The position numbers and the translations under genes are program-made. Below are positions 45,151-54,126 of a DNA stretch of 64,000 nucleotides, in pieces. This DNA comes from Pelomonas dachongensis (lineage in GTDB: Bacteria > Pseudomonadota > Gammaproteobacteria > Burkholderiales > Burkholderiaceae_C), in the NCBI RefSeq assembly GCF_043555865.1, contig NZ_JBIGHY010000001.1, positions 806,001 through 870,000 of the forward strand, in the 5' to 3' direction. Every line of letters begins with the position of its first letter. The stretch's first letter is position 1. Under the pieces are notes generated by a model. It saw only the letters and a program-made list of their open reading frames with translations, made no database searches and was not told where the DNA came from.

Positions 45151-45180
45151 TCAGGCACTACTGCCGCCATCCGCTCTGTC

Positions 45181-47850
45181 TCAGTCGAAGGCATAGCTGA
45201 AGTCGCCGTCGGTCACGTCTAGTCCTACGCGCGCCAGCGGCTGGCCCGAGGCCGTGCGCGACAGGTACTCGATGGAGACCTTGGGCAGCACGGTATTGGT
45301 CAGGATGGCGTCGATGATGCGGCCGCCGGACTCGGCGTTGTTGCAGCGCTTCACGATCAGCTCGACCGCCGCGTCGCTGTACTCGAACGGAATGCGGTGG
45401 TTCTCTGCCACGCGCTTGACGATGCGGTTCAACTGCAGACGCACAATGCGCGCCAGCATCTCGTCGCTGAGTGGGTAGTACGGGATGGTCACGATGCGGC
45501 CCAGCAGCGCGGGCGGGAACACCTTCTGCAGCGGCTCTGTCATCGCGTTGGCCAGCGATTCGGGGTCGGGCAGCAGATCCGGGTCGCGGCACATGTTCAT
45601 GATCAGCTCCGAGCCCACGTTGCTCGTCAGCAGGATGATGGTGTTCTTGAAGTCGATCAGGCGGCCCTCGCCGTCCTCCATCCAGCCCTTGTCGAAGACC
45701 TGGAAGAACAGCTCGTGCACGTCGGGGTGGGCCTTCTCCACCTCGTCCAGCAGCACGACGCTGTAGGGTCGGCGGCGCACGGCCTCGGTCAGCACGCCGC
45801 CTTCACCGTAGCCGACGTAGCCCGGAGGCGCGCCCTTGAGCGTGGAGACGGTGTGCGACTCCTGGTATTCGCTCATGTTGATGGTGATGACGTTCTGCTC
45901 GCCGCCGTACAGCGACTCGGCCAGCGCCAGGGCCGTCTCGGTCTTGCCGACGCCCGACGTGCCGCACAGCATGAACACGCCGATGGGCTTGTTGGGGTTG
46001 TCCAGCTTGGCGCGCGAGGTCTGGATGCGGCGCGCGATCATGTCCAGCCCGTGCTGCTGGCCAATGACGCGCTGGCCCAGCGTGGCGCCCAGGCGCAGCA
46101 CGGCTTCCAGTTCGTTCTTGACCATGCGGCCGACGGGGATGCCGGTCCAGTCGGCGACGACGCTGGCCACGGCCTGCGCATCGACGCACGGCAGGATCAG
46201 CGGCGCATCGCCCTGCAGCTCGGCGAGCTGGGCCTGGGCGGCGTGCATCTCGGCCAGCAGCGCGTCACGGTCGGGGCTGCCGCCGGCATCGGCCGGCTGA
46301 TCACCGCCACGCAGCTTGGCGCGCAGGTCCAGGATCTTGGCGACAACGTCCTTTTCCTGCGTCCAGCGCGCTTCCAGCGCCGCGAGGCGGGTGCGCTCGC
46401 CGGCCAGCTTCTCTTCGACCAGCGTGCCGCGCTCGCCGATGTGCACGCCCACCTGGGCCTCGCGGCCGATGATGGCCTGCTCGATCTCCAGCGACTCGAT
46501 GCGGCGCTTGCAGTCCTCGACCTCGGCCGGCATTGCGTGCTGGCTGACGGCGACGCGGGCGCAGGCCGTGTCCAGCAGGCTGACGGCCTTGTCGGGCAGC
46601 TGGCGGGCCGGGATGTAGCGGTGCGACAGCTTGACCGCCGCCTCGATGGCCTCGTCCAGCAACTGGATCTGGTGGTGCTTCTCCAGCACCGTGGCCACGC
46701 CGCGCAGCATCAGGATGGCCTTTTTCTCGTCCGGCTCCTCGACCTGCACGGTCTGGAAGCGGCGGGTCAGCGCCGGGTCCTTTTCGATGTACTTTTTGTA
46801 CTCGGCCCACGTCGTCGCGCCGACGGTGCGCAGGTTGCCTCGGGCGAGTGCGGGCTTCAGCAGGTTCGCCGCGTCGCCGGTGCCGGCGGCACCACCGGCG
46901 CCCACCAGCGTGTGGATCTCGTCGATGAACAGGATGATGGGCGTGGGGCTGCCCTGCACCTCGTCGATGACCTGGCGCAGGCGCTGCTCGAACTCGCCCT
47001 TCATCGATGCGCCGGCCTGCAGCAAGCCGATGTCCAGCGACAGCAGCGTGACGCCCTGCATGTTGGGCGGCACGTCGCCGCGGGCCAGGCGCAGCGCGAA
47101 GCCTTCCACCACGGCCGTCTTGCCGACGCCGGCCTCGCCGGTCAGCAGCGGGTTGTTCTGGCGGCGGCGCATCAGGATGTCGACGATCTGGCGGATCTCG
47201 TCGTCGCGGCCCGTCACCGGGTCGATCTCGCCATTGCGTGCCTTCTCGGTCAAGTCGACGGTGAACTTCTTCAGCGCCTCCTGACGGCCCATCGCGGCCG
47301 GCGCCATCGCGCCCTCGGCCTGGCCGGGCTGGCCCGCGTTCAGCGCGCTGCCGTCGGTTGCGCCCAGGCCCGCTTCGCCGGTCTTGCCGATGAGTGTGGG
47401 CAGCTTGTCGGCCAGGTCGTCGGGCTTGATCTTCTCGAACTGGCGCGAGATGCCGAACAGCGCCTCGCGCAGCGTGCGGGTGGAGAGCAGCGCCACCAGC
47501 AGGTGGCCGCTGCGGACCTGCGCGTCGCCGTACATCAACGTCGAATAGACCCAGGCCTGCTGGATGGCGTGGGTGATGTGCTCGGAGAAGTCGCTGATGG
47601 ACGTGGAGCCCCGCGGCAGGCGGTCCAGCGCGGTGGTCACGTCGCGCGCCAGCGCGGCGGCGTCCAGGCCGTAGTGGCGCACGATGGCGCTCACGTCGGA
47701 CTCGTTGTTCTCCAGCAGCTGAGTGAGCCAGTGCACCAGCTCCACGTAAGGGTTGCCCCGGAGCTTGCAGAAGACGGTGGCGCCCTCGACGGATTTGTAG
47801 GCCAGCGGGTTGAGCTTGCCGAAAAGGGCTTGGCGGCTGATGTCAGTCAT
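45181..47850 (-). CDS. clpV: T6SS sheath-recycling AAA+ ATPase ClpV (TssH)
   Basis: ClpV disassembles the contracted TssB-TssC sheath with ATP. The 889-residue product has an N domain (about 1-160), AAA domain 1 with Walker A GEAGVGKT near 230 and Walker B ILFIDEIHTLVGAGG, a middle coiled coil (about 400-540), and AAA domain 2 with Walker A GTSGVGKT near 630 and VVLLDEVEKAHPDVHE. The start is ATG at 47850 with GAGGAG 9 bases before it. It has its own ECF-type promoter 20 bases upstream, and so it heads the clpV-vgrG-DUF4123-tagH-phosphatase-PAAR unit. Confidence 0.96.
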   Translation of the reverse strand: MTDISRQALFGKLNPLAYKSVEGATVFCKLRGNPYVELVHWLTQLLENNESDVSAIVRHYGLDAAALARDVTTALDRLPRGSTSISDFSEHITHAIQQAWVYSTLMYGDAQVRSGHLLVALLSTRTLREALFGISRQFEKIKPDDLADKLPTLIGKTGEAGLGATDGSALNAGQPGQAEGAMAPAAMGRQEALKKFTVDLTEKARNGEIDPVTGRDDEIRQIVDILMRRRQNNPLLTGEAGVGKTAVVEGFALRLARGDVPPNMQGVTLLSLDIGLLQAGASMKGEFEQRLRQVIDEVQGSPTPIILFIDEIHTLVGAGGAAGTGDAANLLKPALARGNLRTVGATTWAEYKKYIEKDPALTRRFQTVQVEEPDEKKAILMLRGVATVLEKHHQIQLLDEAIEAAVKLSHRYIPARQLPDKAVSLLDTACARVAVSQHAMPAEVEDCKRRIESLEIEQAIIGREAQVGVHIGERGTLVEEKLAGERTRLAALEARWTQEKDVVAKILDLRAKLRGGDQPADAGGSPDRDALLAEMHAAQAQLAELQGDAPLILPCVDAQAVASVVADWTGIPVGRMVKNELEAVLRLGATLGQRVIGQQHGLDMIARRIQTSRAKLDNPNKPIGVFMLCGTSGVGKTETALALAESLYGGEQNVITINMSEYQESHTVSTLKGAPPGYVGYGEGGVLTEAVRRRPYSVVLLDEVEKAHPDVHELFFQVFDKGWMEDGEGRLIDFKNTIILLTSNVGSELIMNMCRDPDLLPDPESLANAMTEPLQKVFPPALLGRIVTIPYYPLSDEMLARIVRLQLNRIVKRVAENHRIPFEYSDAAVELIVKRCNNAESGGRIIDAILTNTVLPKVSIEYLSRTASGQPLARVGLDVTDGDFSYAFD

Positions 47851-47869
47851 TTGGAGATCTCCTCGGTGC

Positions 47870-47897
47870 TAAGTGACCGAGGCCGCCGTTCGGTTCC
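47870..47897 (-). promoter_or_regulatory. ECF-type promoter of the clpV-vgrG unit
   Basis: Minus strand: GGAAC (47897-47893), 18 bases, ACTTA (47874-47870), preceded by GTC. The start of transcription would be only about 12-15 bases before the clpV ATG. It is in the 57-base gap behind tssG. Confidence 0.62.
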
Positions 47898-47907
47898 GCT
47901 GACCTGA

Positions 47908-48948
47908 CTACATCTGATGCTTGGGTGCCATCGAGGGCCCCAGCGGCGCCCGGCAGATGCTCTCTACATTCATCAGCAACTGGTCGGCGCGCTTGCGCGG
48001 GCGCCGACTGTTCAGCCACGCGCTGCGACCCAACTGGCCGATGCCGGGCTGGCGGCCCAACGGCCAGATAGGCACCTCGGCAGGCTTGAGGCGCAGGCGA
48101 AGGTCCCAGTCGAACTCGTGGCCCACGTACTGGCGCACCATCGCCTGCAGCGCCGGCAGGTGGGGCCCCGACGGCAGGAAGGCCTGGAAGGCCGGCCAGC
48201 CCAGCGGCCCGATCTCGATGCGGAACTTGTGCTGCACGTCCCAGACCTGGCCGCCCAGCATGGCGCCGCGGCCGAGGCCCACGCCGTCGTGCTTGACCAG
48301 CCGGGTGCGCTCCTCGGGCTCCAGCGTCATCCAATGGCCGCTGAACTGCTGCACCTGGGCCGGCACGCGAAAGCGCAGCGCAATCCAGCTCTGCAGCCCG
48401 TCGGCGTCGCGGGCCGAGCGCGCCAGGCGCCCGGCGAAGTACAGCTTGGAGAAGTCGCCTAAAGCGTCGCGCTCGCGCAGCGCCGGCTCGGCCAGGCCCA
48501 CCAGCGCGCCGACGTGGCGCACGATGGGCGCTTCGCGGCCGCGATCCATGCCCACCACCGGGTTTGTGCGCGCCCAGGCTCGGTAGAACAGGAGGCCGAA
48601 GCGGTGCAGCAGCATGTCGGCGAAGGCCGCGAAGGTGCGGTCGCCGTGGTGCAGGGCCCGTTCGCGGGCGTACTCGGTCAGGTGCGTGGGCAGCGCGCCG
48701 TTGGGGCCGAACAGGCTCATGACGCGCTGCACCAGCCGCGGCGCGTGGCCTTCGCGCACGTCCAGCTTGGTGATGGCCGTGGGCGCAAAGTTCAGCGCCG
48801 CCTCGCTGGCGAAGCGCACCGCCTCGTCGCCCGGGCGCAGCGCGTCGCCCAGGCGCGGCTTGTCCGGGTGGGCGGCCTCGATGCGGCGCAGCGCCTGGAA
48901 CAGGTCGAAGCGGCCCGGGCGCTGCTTCAGCGCGTCGAAGATGTTCAC
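47908..48948 (-). CDS. tssG: T6SS baseplate protein TssG
   Basis: TssG pairs with TssF and TssK in the baseplate wedge. The 346-residue product begins VNIFDALKQRPGRFDLFQAL, followed by RRIEAAHPDKPRLGDALRPG and FGPNGALPTHLTEYARERAL, the common TssG/ImpH features. The GTG at 48948 overlaps the tssF stop (GTGA). The 11 codons before it in the open frame are rejected. Confidence 0.94.
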   Translation of the reverse strand: MNIFDALKQRPGRFDLFQALRRIEAAHPDKPRLGDALRPGDEAVRFASEAALNFAPTAITKLDVREGHAPRLVQRVMSLFGPNGALPTHLTEYARERALHHGDRTFAAFADMLLHRFGLLFYRAWARTNPVVGMDRGREAPIVRHVGALVGLAEPALRERDALGDFSKLYFAGRLARSARDADGLQSWIALRFRVPAQVQQFSGHWMTLEPEERTRLVKHDGVGLGRGAMLGGQVWDVQHKFRIEIGPLGWPAFQAFLPSGPHLPALQAMVRQYVGHEFDWDLRLRLKPAEVPIWPLGRQPGIGQLGRSAWLNSRRPRKRADQLLMNVESICRAPLGPSMAPKHQM

Positions 48949-50810
48949 AGGATGGCCCTGGCGCCGGGCAGCGGGTGCCATCGCTTGAGTTCGCCACGCG
49001 TGCGCGACACCAGCAGCGTCTGCACAAAGCTGTTCATGGACACGTGGCGGCTGAAATAGTGGTGCAGCACGGCGCCCAGCAGCGTGGCGCTGCCGCCCTC
49101 GAACGACAGCTCGTCCACGGTGACCTGCACCTCCAGCCCGCGGCCGAACGCGATGGGGCCGGGGGCCGGGTGGCGGCGCACGACGGGCCGCGTGGCGACG
49201 GAGCGCACGCCCTCGATCTGGCGCAGCAGGCCGGCGTCCGCACTCTGGCCGAACAGGCCCAGCAGCTCGCGCAGCGCCAGCGCGCCGCGGTCGGCGTCCT
49301 CGTCCACCAGCGACAGGTAGTTCAGCGACAACAGCGACAGCAGCCGCCAGGCCAGTGGGCCTTCGCGCGCAGCGGTGAGGGGGCGCGACGGGCCGGCCAT
49401 CACGGCGATGGCGTCCACCGGTGCGCGCGTCTCCAGCGTCAGCCCGCCGTGGTCGCGGCCGGTAGGGATGAACAGCGGCAGGTCGCGGTTGGTGCAGCGC
49501 ACCTTGGCGGCCAGCTGGCGCAGCTCGGTGCGGTAGGGCGCGCGCTGCAGGTCCACCAGCGCCAGGAACACCTCGCTGCCCACGTAGGCCGAGCGTGGCC
49601 CCTCGCGCTTGGCGCGGTCGCTGGCCAGGCGGGGCTCGCGCAGCAGGCTGAAGTAGCCGGCCGCGCCGCCCGGGTCGACGTGCGGCACGTCGAACAGCGG
49701 CAGGAACTGCAGCTCGTCGCTGTCGTTGGAGAAGCCAGTGGCCGAGGCGACGTCGAACACCTCGTAGTCGTTGCCGGCCAGCCGGTCAGGAATGATCTGG
49801 AAGGCAGTCGTGCTGTCGTCCACCGCGATTCGCTCGGCGCGGCGCTCGAACAGGTTGATGGCCGGCACGCAGTTCAGGCTGAAGTTGGCCGGCTCGCCGC
49901 CGCCCTCCAGGTTGGGCTCGTAGCGGTCGAACAGCAGCACCAGCTCGAACGTGTTGCCGGCGCAAGCCGCGAAGGAGGGCTTCAGGCCGGCCACGTCGAT
50001 GAACAGGAAGCGCTGCGGGAACGCGAAGTACTCCTGCATCAGCCGCGTGCCGGACAGGCCGCGCAGCGTGACGGGCAGCATGGCCTCATCGTCGGCCAGG
50101 CCCACGTGGCGCACACGGCCGGGCGGCAGGTAGCTGCGGCGCCCGTCGCGGCCGCCGGGGCCCGCCAGCACGCCGACGCAGCGGGTGGTGGCCAGCTCGT
50201 GCAGTTTCAGCGCCACGTCCTGCAGGCCGCCCATGAAGAAGCGCAGGCTGTCCAGCGGCAGCTTCGCGAAGCTCATGCCGTCGGGCAGCGCGAGCTTCAC
50301 GCGCACGCCGCTCTTGGGGCGCTCGCGCAGCGGCAGCCCGCTGAGGTTGATGTCCGTGGCGCTGAGGAAATACTCGACCTGCGTGACCTGGACGGGCGTC
50401 AGCGTGACCGGCTGGGCGGTGCGGAACTCGCAGCGCGTAGGCCCCAGCGACGTGGCCGGCGCCATCAGCGCACTGCCGCGCGGCAGCGTGAAGCCGGCCA
50501 GCAGGTTGGGGTCCTTGCTGGGTTCCAGCTGAGCCACCAGCATCGACGGGATGGGCGCGCCGAGGTTGGGGCAGACGATGTCCAGCAGCGCCTGCGCCAG
50601 CCGCGGGAATTCGGCGTCCTGCTTCAACTGCACGCGCGCGGCCAGGAAGGCCGAGCCTTCCAGCAGCCGCTCGACGTAGGGGTCGGCCACCTCCAGGCCT
50701 TCCATGCCGAGGCGGCCAGCGATCTTGGGGAATTCGCGTGCGAACTCGCCGCCCATCTCGCGGAGATAGCGCAGTTCCTGGTTGTAGTAGCGGAGGAGGC
50801 GGGGATCCAT
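48945..50810 (-). CDS. tssF: T6SS baseplate protein TssF
   Basis: The 621-residue product begins MDPRLLRYYNQELRYLREMG, the standard TssF start, followed by GEFAREFPKIAGRLGMEG and DPYVERLLEGSAFLAARVQL. The remainder fits ImpG/VasA length. It works with TssG, TssE and TssK in the baseplate. The ATG at 50810 lies 16 bases behind the small gene at 50827-51144. Confidence 0.95.
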   Translation of the reverse strand: MDPRLLRYYNQELRYLREMGGEFAREFPKIAGRLGMEGLEVADPYVERLLEGSAFLAARVQLKQDAEFPRLAQALLDIVCPNLGAPIPSMLVAQLEPSKDPNLLAGFTLPRGSALMAPATSLGPTRCEFRTAQPVTLTPVQVTQVEYFLSATDINLSGLPLRERPKSGVRVKLALPDGMSFAKLPLDSLRFFMGGLQDVALKLHELATTRCVGVLAGPGGRDGRRSYLPPGRVRHVGLADDEAMLPVTLRGLSGTRLMQEYFAFPQRFLFIDVAGLKPSFAACAGNTFELVLLFDRYEPNLEGGGEPANFSLNCVPAINLFERRAERIAVDDSTTAFQIIPDRLAGNDYEVFDVASATGFSNDSDELQFLPLFDVPHVDPGGAAGYFSLLREPRLASDRAKREGPRSAYVGSEVFLALVDLQRAPYRTELRQLAAKVRCTNRDLPLFIPTGRDHGGLTLETRAPVDAIAVMAGPSRPLTAAREGPLAWRLLSLLSLNYLSLVDEDADRGALALRELLGLFGQSADAGLLRQIEGVRSVATRPVVRRHPAPGPIAFGRGLEVQVTVDELSFEGGSATLLGAVLHHYFSRHVSMNSFVQTLLVSRTRGELKRWHPLPGARAIL

Positions 50811-50826
50811 GGAGCAGGGGAGGGTG

Positions 50827-51144
50827 TCAGGCGATGCGCTTGACCTTGTACTTGGTGGGGCCGACTTCGACCTGCACCTTCAGCGTCATCCGAGCCTTGA
50901 ACTTCGGGATGAGGTAGCGCAGCAGGTCGTCCTTGCGGTAGGGGCCGGTGTTGGGCACGTTGGCGGTGAGCATGACGCCCTCGGAGCCTATCGTGACATC
51001 GGGTGCGCCCTCGGGCACCTTGAACTCGACCGAGTCCACGTCGGTGGGGGCCGGCTTGATCTCCTTGCCCTTGTCGTCGCGGGCCGACTCCTTGAGCTTG
51101 CCGTCCTTGGGCTGCACATGGCCGCCGAGCACTTTGCGCTGCAT
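50827..51144 (-). CDS. Small 105-residue protein between tssE and tssF, unrecognised
   Basis: The product (MQRKVLGGHVQPKDGKLKES; VPEGAPDVTIGSEGVMLTAN; ending KYKVKRIA) is basic, with probable beta strands in the C-terminal half and no signal peptide. It has its own ribosome binding site (GGAG, 7 bases before the ATG) and the codon use of its neighbours, so it is taken as real. tssE ends 13 bases upstream and tssF starts 16 bases downstream. A baseplate accessory role is a guess from position only. Confidence 0.72.
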   Translation of the reverse strand: MQRKVLGGHVQPKDGKLKESARDDKGKEIKPAPTDVDSVEFKVPEGAPDVTIGSEGVMLTANVPNTGPYRKDDLLRYLIPKFKARMTLKVQVEVGPTKYKVKRIA

Positions 51145-51157
51145 GGCGAGCTCCGGT

Positions 51158-51694
51158 CTAGCCGCGCAGGTCGCGCACGGCGGCCTGGCCGGTGTCGACG
51201 TCCACGTCGGCGCTCAGCAGCAGTTCCAGCGGCACCGGCTGGTTCCACATCTGGCCCTTGATGGTCAGGCGCAGGCTGGTGGGGCGGATGCCCGTCGTCA
51301 TGTCGTTGGCGATGCGGACCTCGACCGTGGCGGGGTCCAGCCGGGGCTCGAAGCGGACGATGGCCTGGCGCAACTGCGCCTCGATGAGCGGAAAGTTGTG
51401 CACGCTCATGGTCTGGCCGGTCAGCGGCAGGATGCCGAAATTCAGCACCGAGTCGGCCGCGTAGGGCACGCTCTTCCACAGCGCGGTGCGCTCCGGGTCG
51501 TCGCGGTTGCTGATGTCGGGCTCCTCGCAGACGGCGTTGAACAGCCACGACAGGTCGCGCAGCACGGCCTCGCGCAGCTGCTTGCGGTTCAGCATGCGGG
51601 CGTCCAGCGACTCGACCCGGCTGTCGGGCTCGTGGTCGGTGAGCCGGTCGAGCAGCGAAGGCTGGAGCCGGTCCTGGGCGCCCAGGCCGGCCAT
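51158..51694 (-). CDS. tssE: T6SS baseplate protein TssE (gp25-like)
   Basis: The 178-residue product begins MAGLGAQDRLQPSLLDRLTD and has the gp25 features: REAVLRDLSWLFNAVCEEPD, SVPYAADSVLNFGILPLTGQ, and LIEAQLRQAIVRFEPRLDPA. TssE connects the sheath to the baseplate. The ATG at 51694 overlaps the tagJ stop (TGATG). A larger upstream frame is a shadow of tagJ and was not used. Confidence 0.94.
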   Translation of the reverse strand: MAGLGAQDRLQPSLLDRLTDHEPDSRVESLDARMLNRKQLREAVLRDLSWLFNAVCEEPDISNRDDPERTALWKSVPYAADSVLNFGILPLTGQTMSVHNFPLIEAQLRQAIVRFEPRLDPATVEVRIANDMTTGIRPTSLRLTIKGQMWNQPVPLELLLSADVDVDTGQAAVRDLRG

Positions 51695-52539
51695 CAGGGG
51701 GCCTCGGGGGCGGGCGCTGCCTCGGCCACGTCGAAGATGATCTCGCGGATGGCCATCAGGTCGTGATCGCCCGCGTCGCTGGCCAGCACGCGCTGGCCCA
51801 GGCCGGCATAGCGTTCCTCGCCGGGCAGCGGCGCCCACTCGGTCTTGCGTGCGAGGTTGATGAGGCCGTCGTCGCTCTTGTCGGAGCCGACGTAGCGCGT
51901 GGGCACCAGCGCCACACTGTTGCCGCCGTTCGTGAAGCTCAGCTGCGCCGGCATCCAGACGCAGTCGCGCAGGTCCTCGGGCGCGTCGAAGTGGATCTTG
52001 GCCAGATGCTGGAACGGGACCCAGGTGTAGTGGCCGTTCAGGCACACCTCCAGCACCGGGCCCAGCCGCGAGTCGGCATCGGCAAGCCACTCGAAGCGCT
52101 GGCCGTCCAGCGTGCCGCTGCTTGTCGGCGCGTTGTCGAAGGCCTTGGTCGCAAGGTCGGCGGCGAGGGCATCGTTGCCTTCGCCCTGCTGCTTCAGCGA
52201 TTCGATCAGCTGCGCGACCCAGGCCTCGGGCTGGCCGAACACGACGGGCGTGCGCTTGCCCGCAAACACCTGCGCACGCAGCAGCTCGCAGCGAATCGCA
52301 TGGCCCACGGTCTCGCGCATCGGGATGGCCAGCTTGTCCATCTCGGCGACGACGTTGAGCTGTGTGTGCGCGCGTTCCCACTGGCCCAGCACGCTGAGCA
52401 ACTGGGCCATGAAGGTGCGCAGCTTGGCGTCGGCGGGCTTGGCGCGCACCGCCTCGGTCAACTTGACGAGCGCGGCGCGCGGGTCGCCGGCGCGCACAGC
52501 CTCTTCGGCGGCTTGTTGGGAGGTGAGATCAGAAGCCAT
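51694..52539 (-). CDS. tagJ: T6SS protein TagJ (ImpE family)
   Basis: The 281-residue product begins MASDLTSQQAAEEAVRAGDP. Its N-terminal TPR-like helices (PADAKLRTFMAQLLSVLGQW) and C-terminal LGPVLEVCLNGHYTWVPFQH and PEDLRDCVWMPAQLSF fit ImpE/TagJ. TagJ binds ClpV or the sheath in some T6SS types. The ATG at 52539 is inside the end of the zinc-ribbon gene (11-base overlap). The longer frame upstream is shadow. Confidence 0.88.
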   Translation of the reverse strand: MASDLTSQQAAEEAVRAGDPRAALVKLTEAVRAKPADAKLRTFMAQLLSVLGQWERAHTQLNVVAEMDKLAIPMRETVGHAIRCELLRAQVFAGKRTPVVFGQPEAWVAQLIESLKQQGEGNDALAADLATKAFDNAPTSSGTLDGQRFEWLADADSRLGPVLEVCLNGHYTWVPFQHLAKIHFDAPEDLRDCVWMPAQLSFTNGGNSVALVPTRYVGSDKSDDGLINLARKTEWAPLPGEERYAGLGQRVLASDAGDHDLMAIREIIFDVAEAAPAPEAP

Positions 52540-53107
52540 GGCCGCAGTCCGTGCAAAAACGCGCCTGGCGCGGGAGGGTGATGCCGCAGGCCGGGCAGCT
52601 CTTGTGCGTGCTGGCCATGTCGAAGCCGCATTCGTGGCAGAAGCGTCCGCCCTGGCTGGGTGTCTGGCAGTTGGGGCAGGTGGCGCCACCACCGGCGGAC
52701 GCACCGTAGCCACCCGTTTCGCCCTGGCCGCCGCTGGCGCCTGCCTTGGCGGCGCACTCGCGGCAGCTGCCGGCGTGGCCGTCCCAGCATTCGCGGCCCA
52801 CCCACTTGCGGCAGCCGGTGCAGCGCTCGTACAGCGCCGCAGCGGCGGTCCGGGCTTCGGCCAGTGCTTCGTTCTTGGCGCCACTGCCGCCGGCCTCGGC
52901 GAACGCGCCGGTGGCTCGGCTGGCCTTGTTCAGGTCGTAGAACATGAACGCGAAGCGGCTCAGCCAGCCGGTGATCTGGCCCTTGCGGTAGGGCTTGAAT
53001 GCGGATCGCGACGTTTCTCCGCACTTCTCGCAATAGAACTCGAACTGGAAGCCGGCGGACACGTCGCTCATGGACGTGCTGACATCGCGGTAGTTGGTTA
53101 GGGACAT
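52529..53107 (-). CDS. Zinc-ribbon protein in the T6SS operon, unrecognised role
   Basis: The 192-residue product has four or more CxxC pairs: FYCEKCGE near residue 25, RCTGCRKWVGRECWDGHAG and CRECA near 94-118, CPNCQTP near 142, FCHECG near 155, CPACG near 170 and FCTDCGHGF at the end. The C-terminal half is thus a double zinc ribbon, as in prokaryotic scaffold and chaperone-like proteins. No enzyme domain is seen. The ATG at 53107 has no clear ribosome binding site; the ATG 12 codons on (53071) is a possible alternative. It is translationally linked to tagJ. Confidence 0.78.
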   Translation of the reverse strand: MSLTNYRDVSTSMSDVSAGFQFEFYCEKCGETSRSAFKPYRKGQITGWLSRFAFMFYDLNKASRATGAFAEAGGSGAKNEALAEARTAAAALYERCTGCRKWVGRECWDGHAGSCRECAAKAGASGGQGETGGYGASAGGGATCPNCQTPSQGGRFCHECGFDMASTHKSCPACGITLPRQARFCTDCGHGF

Positions 53108-53143
53108 TTCAGTACGATGCTACGAGGGGCATGCGAGGTTTGC

Positions 53144-53235
53144 GGGCCGAGCGCCGGGCCGCTCCCAAGCCGGCCCGTGTTGGCGATGCGCTTGCGGTTC
53201 AATGCCGCAAGCATCGCCGTCCCCTTGGAGGACCG
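53144..53235 (+). repeat. Dispersed palindromic intergenic repeat, copy B (inverted)
   Basis: Copy B lies in the opposite orientation to A and C, between the hcp-like gene ending at 53284 and the zinc-ribbon gene. Read on the minus strand it shows CGGTCCTCCAAGGGGACGG, GGCGATGCTTGCGGCATTG, AAGCGCATCGCC, GGGCCGGCTTGGG and GGCCCGGCGCTCGGCCCG. It agrees with copy A at most positions of the core. Confidence 0.78.
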
Positions 53236-53283
53236 ACTGGCCTGGCCCGCGTTCAGCGAGGCCGAGCTGGGCGAGGGGCTTGT

Positions 53284-54126
53284 TCATATCGGTGAGCCGA
53301 TGTTCTTCATCGTGAACGTGCGTGCGGTCCCCTGCGTCAGCGTCTTGACGGCAGCCTGGCCGGCGTTGCCGTGCGTGTAGTGCGGCGGCGGGTTCTTGTA
53401 GACGTAGGCCAGCGAGCCGAACTCGCAGGTCCACTTCTCCATCATCTCCGTCATCGTGTCCGTCACGGCCACTTCCAGCTCGTACTCGATCAGCCGGATC
53501 TTCTGGATGGTGAACACCAGCGAGGTGCCGTCCATCATGGTGGCCGAGCGCTTGTGGATGGTCAGCGTGCCGGACGGGAAGATGTCGCCGGCCTTCATCG
53601 AGTTCAGCATCTGCGTGGTCGCGATGTCGACGCGCTTCTTGAAGCTGAACTCGAAATTGGGGTTGCGCCCCGTCAGCTCCGTCCGCTTGTCGGCCACGCG
53701 CTCGTCGAAGCCTTTGCTCTCGGCCTTGCGCCCGATGGCGGCGTTGGCGTCCTTGTACTTGTCCTCGAACTTCTCGAGGGTGTCGCGGATCAGTCGGTCG
53801 TGCTTGTCCTGCAGCGCGTCGCGCTCCTTGCCGGGAGGCGCCTTGCCCATCGCGCGCTTCAACGACGCCTGCGCCGCCGTGACGTCGCGGTTCAGCGTCT
53901 TGAACTGCTGCAGCACCGAGCTTTCCTGCGTGATCAGCGAGTCCTTCTCGCTGAACAGGTCGTCGCGCACGTCGTTGTTGATGCGCTCGTCCTCGTTGTG
54001 CAGGCTCCACTCCAGGCTCTCCAGCAACACCTGACCCTGGAACAGATGCGACACCGCCTCGCCCGCCACCGGCACGCGGGTGGGGCGCAGCAGGATCATG
54101 TAGATGTCGGCGCCGTTGTCAGCCAT
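53284..54126 (-). CDS. Hcp-like T6SS tube protein with coiled-coil insertion
   Basis: The 280-residue product begins MADNGADIYMILLRPTRVPV and ends TARTFTMKNIGSPI. The start and end parts look Hcp-like (GQVLLESLEWSLHNEDE; FTIQKIRLIEYELEVAVTDT; MMEKWTCEFGSLAYVYK). Between them, residues about 50-150, is a charged helical coiled coil (SLITQESSVLQQFKTLNRDV; DRLIRDTLEKFEDKYKDANA), which is not part of a normal Hcp (about 160 residues). The ATG at 54126 overlaps the stop of the gene before it (TGATG). It may bind a cargo or a neighbouring Hcp ring. Confidence 0.75.
   Translation of the reverse strand: MADNGADIYMILLRPTRVPVAGEAVSHLFQGQVLLESLEWSLHNEDERINNDVRDDLFSEKDSLITQESSVLQQFKTLNRDVTAAQASLKRAMGKAPPGKERDALQDKHDRLIRDTLEKFEDKYKDANAAIGRKAESKGFDERVADKRTELTGRNPNFEFSFKKRVDIATTQMLNSMKAGDIFPSGTLTIHKRSATMMDGTSLVFTIQKIRLIEYELEVAVTDTMTEMMEKWTCEFGSLAYVYKNPPPHYTHGNAGQAAVKTLTQGTARTFTMKNIGSPI

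Noticed and set aside
44946..45194. Short frames over repeats A, B and C whose translations look alike (containing runs such as LRLDAASIAVP).
   Set aside because: The likeness follows from DNA identity of the repeat. The frames differ in length and context, and copy B is inverted, so they are not taken as genes.
42041..45196. A 1051-codon open frame on + opposite vgrG.
   Set aside because: Antisense shadow of a well-identified VgrG; no start signal or domain, and it would span repeat A.
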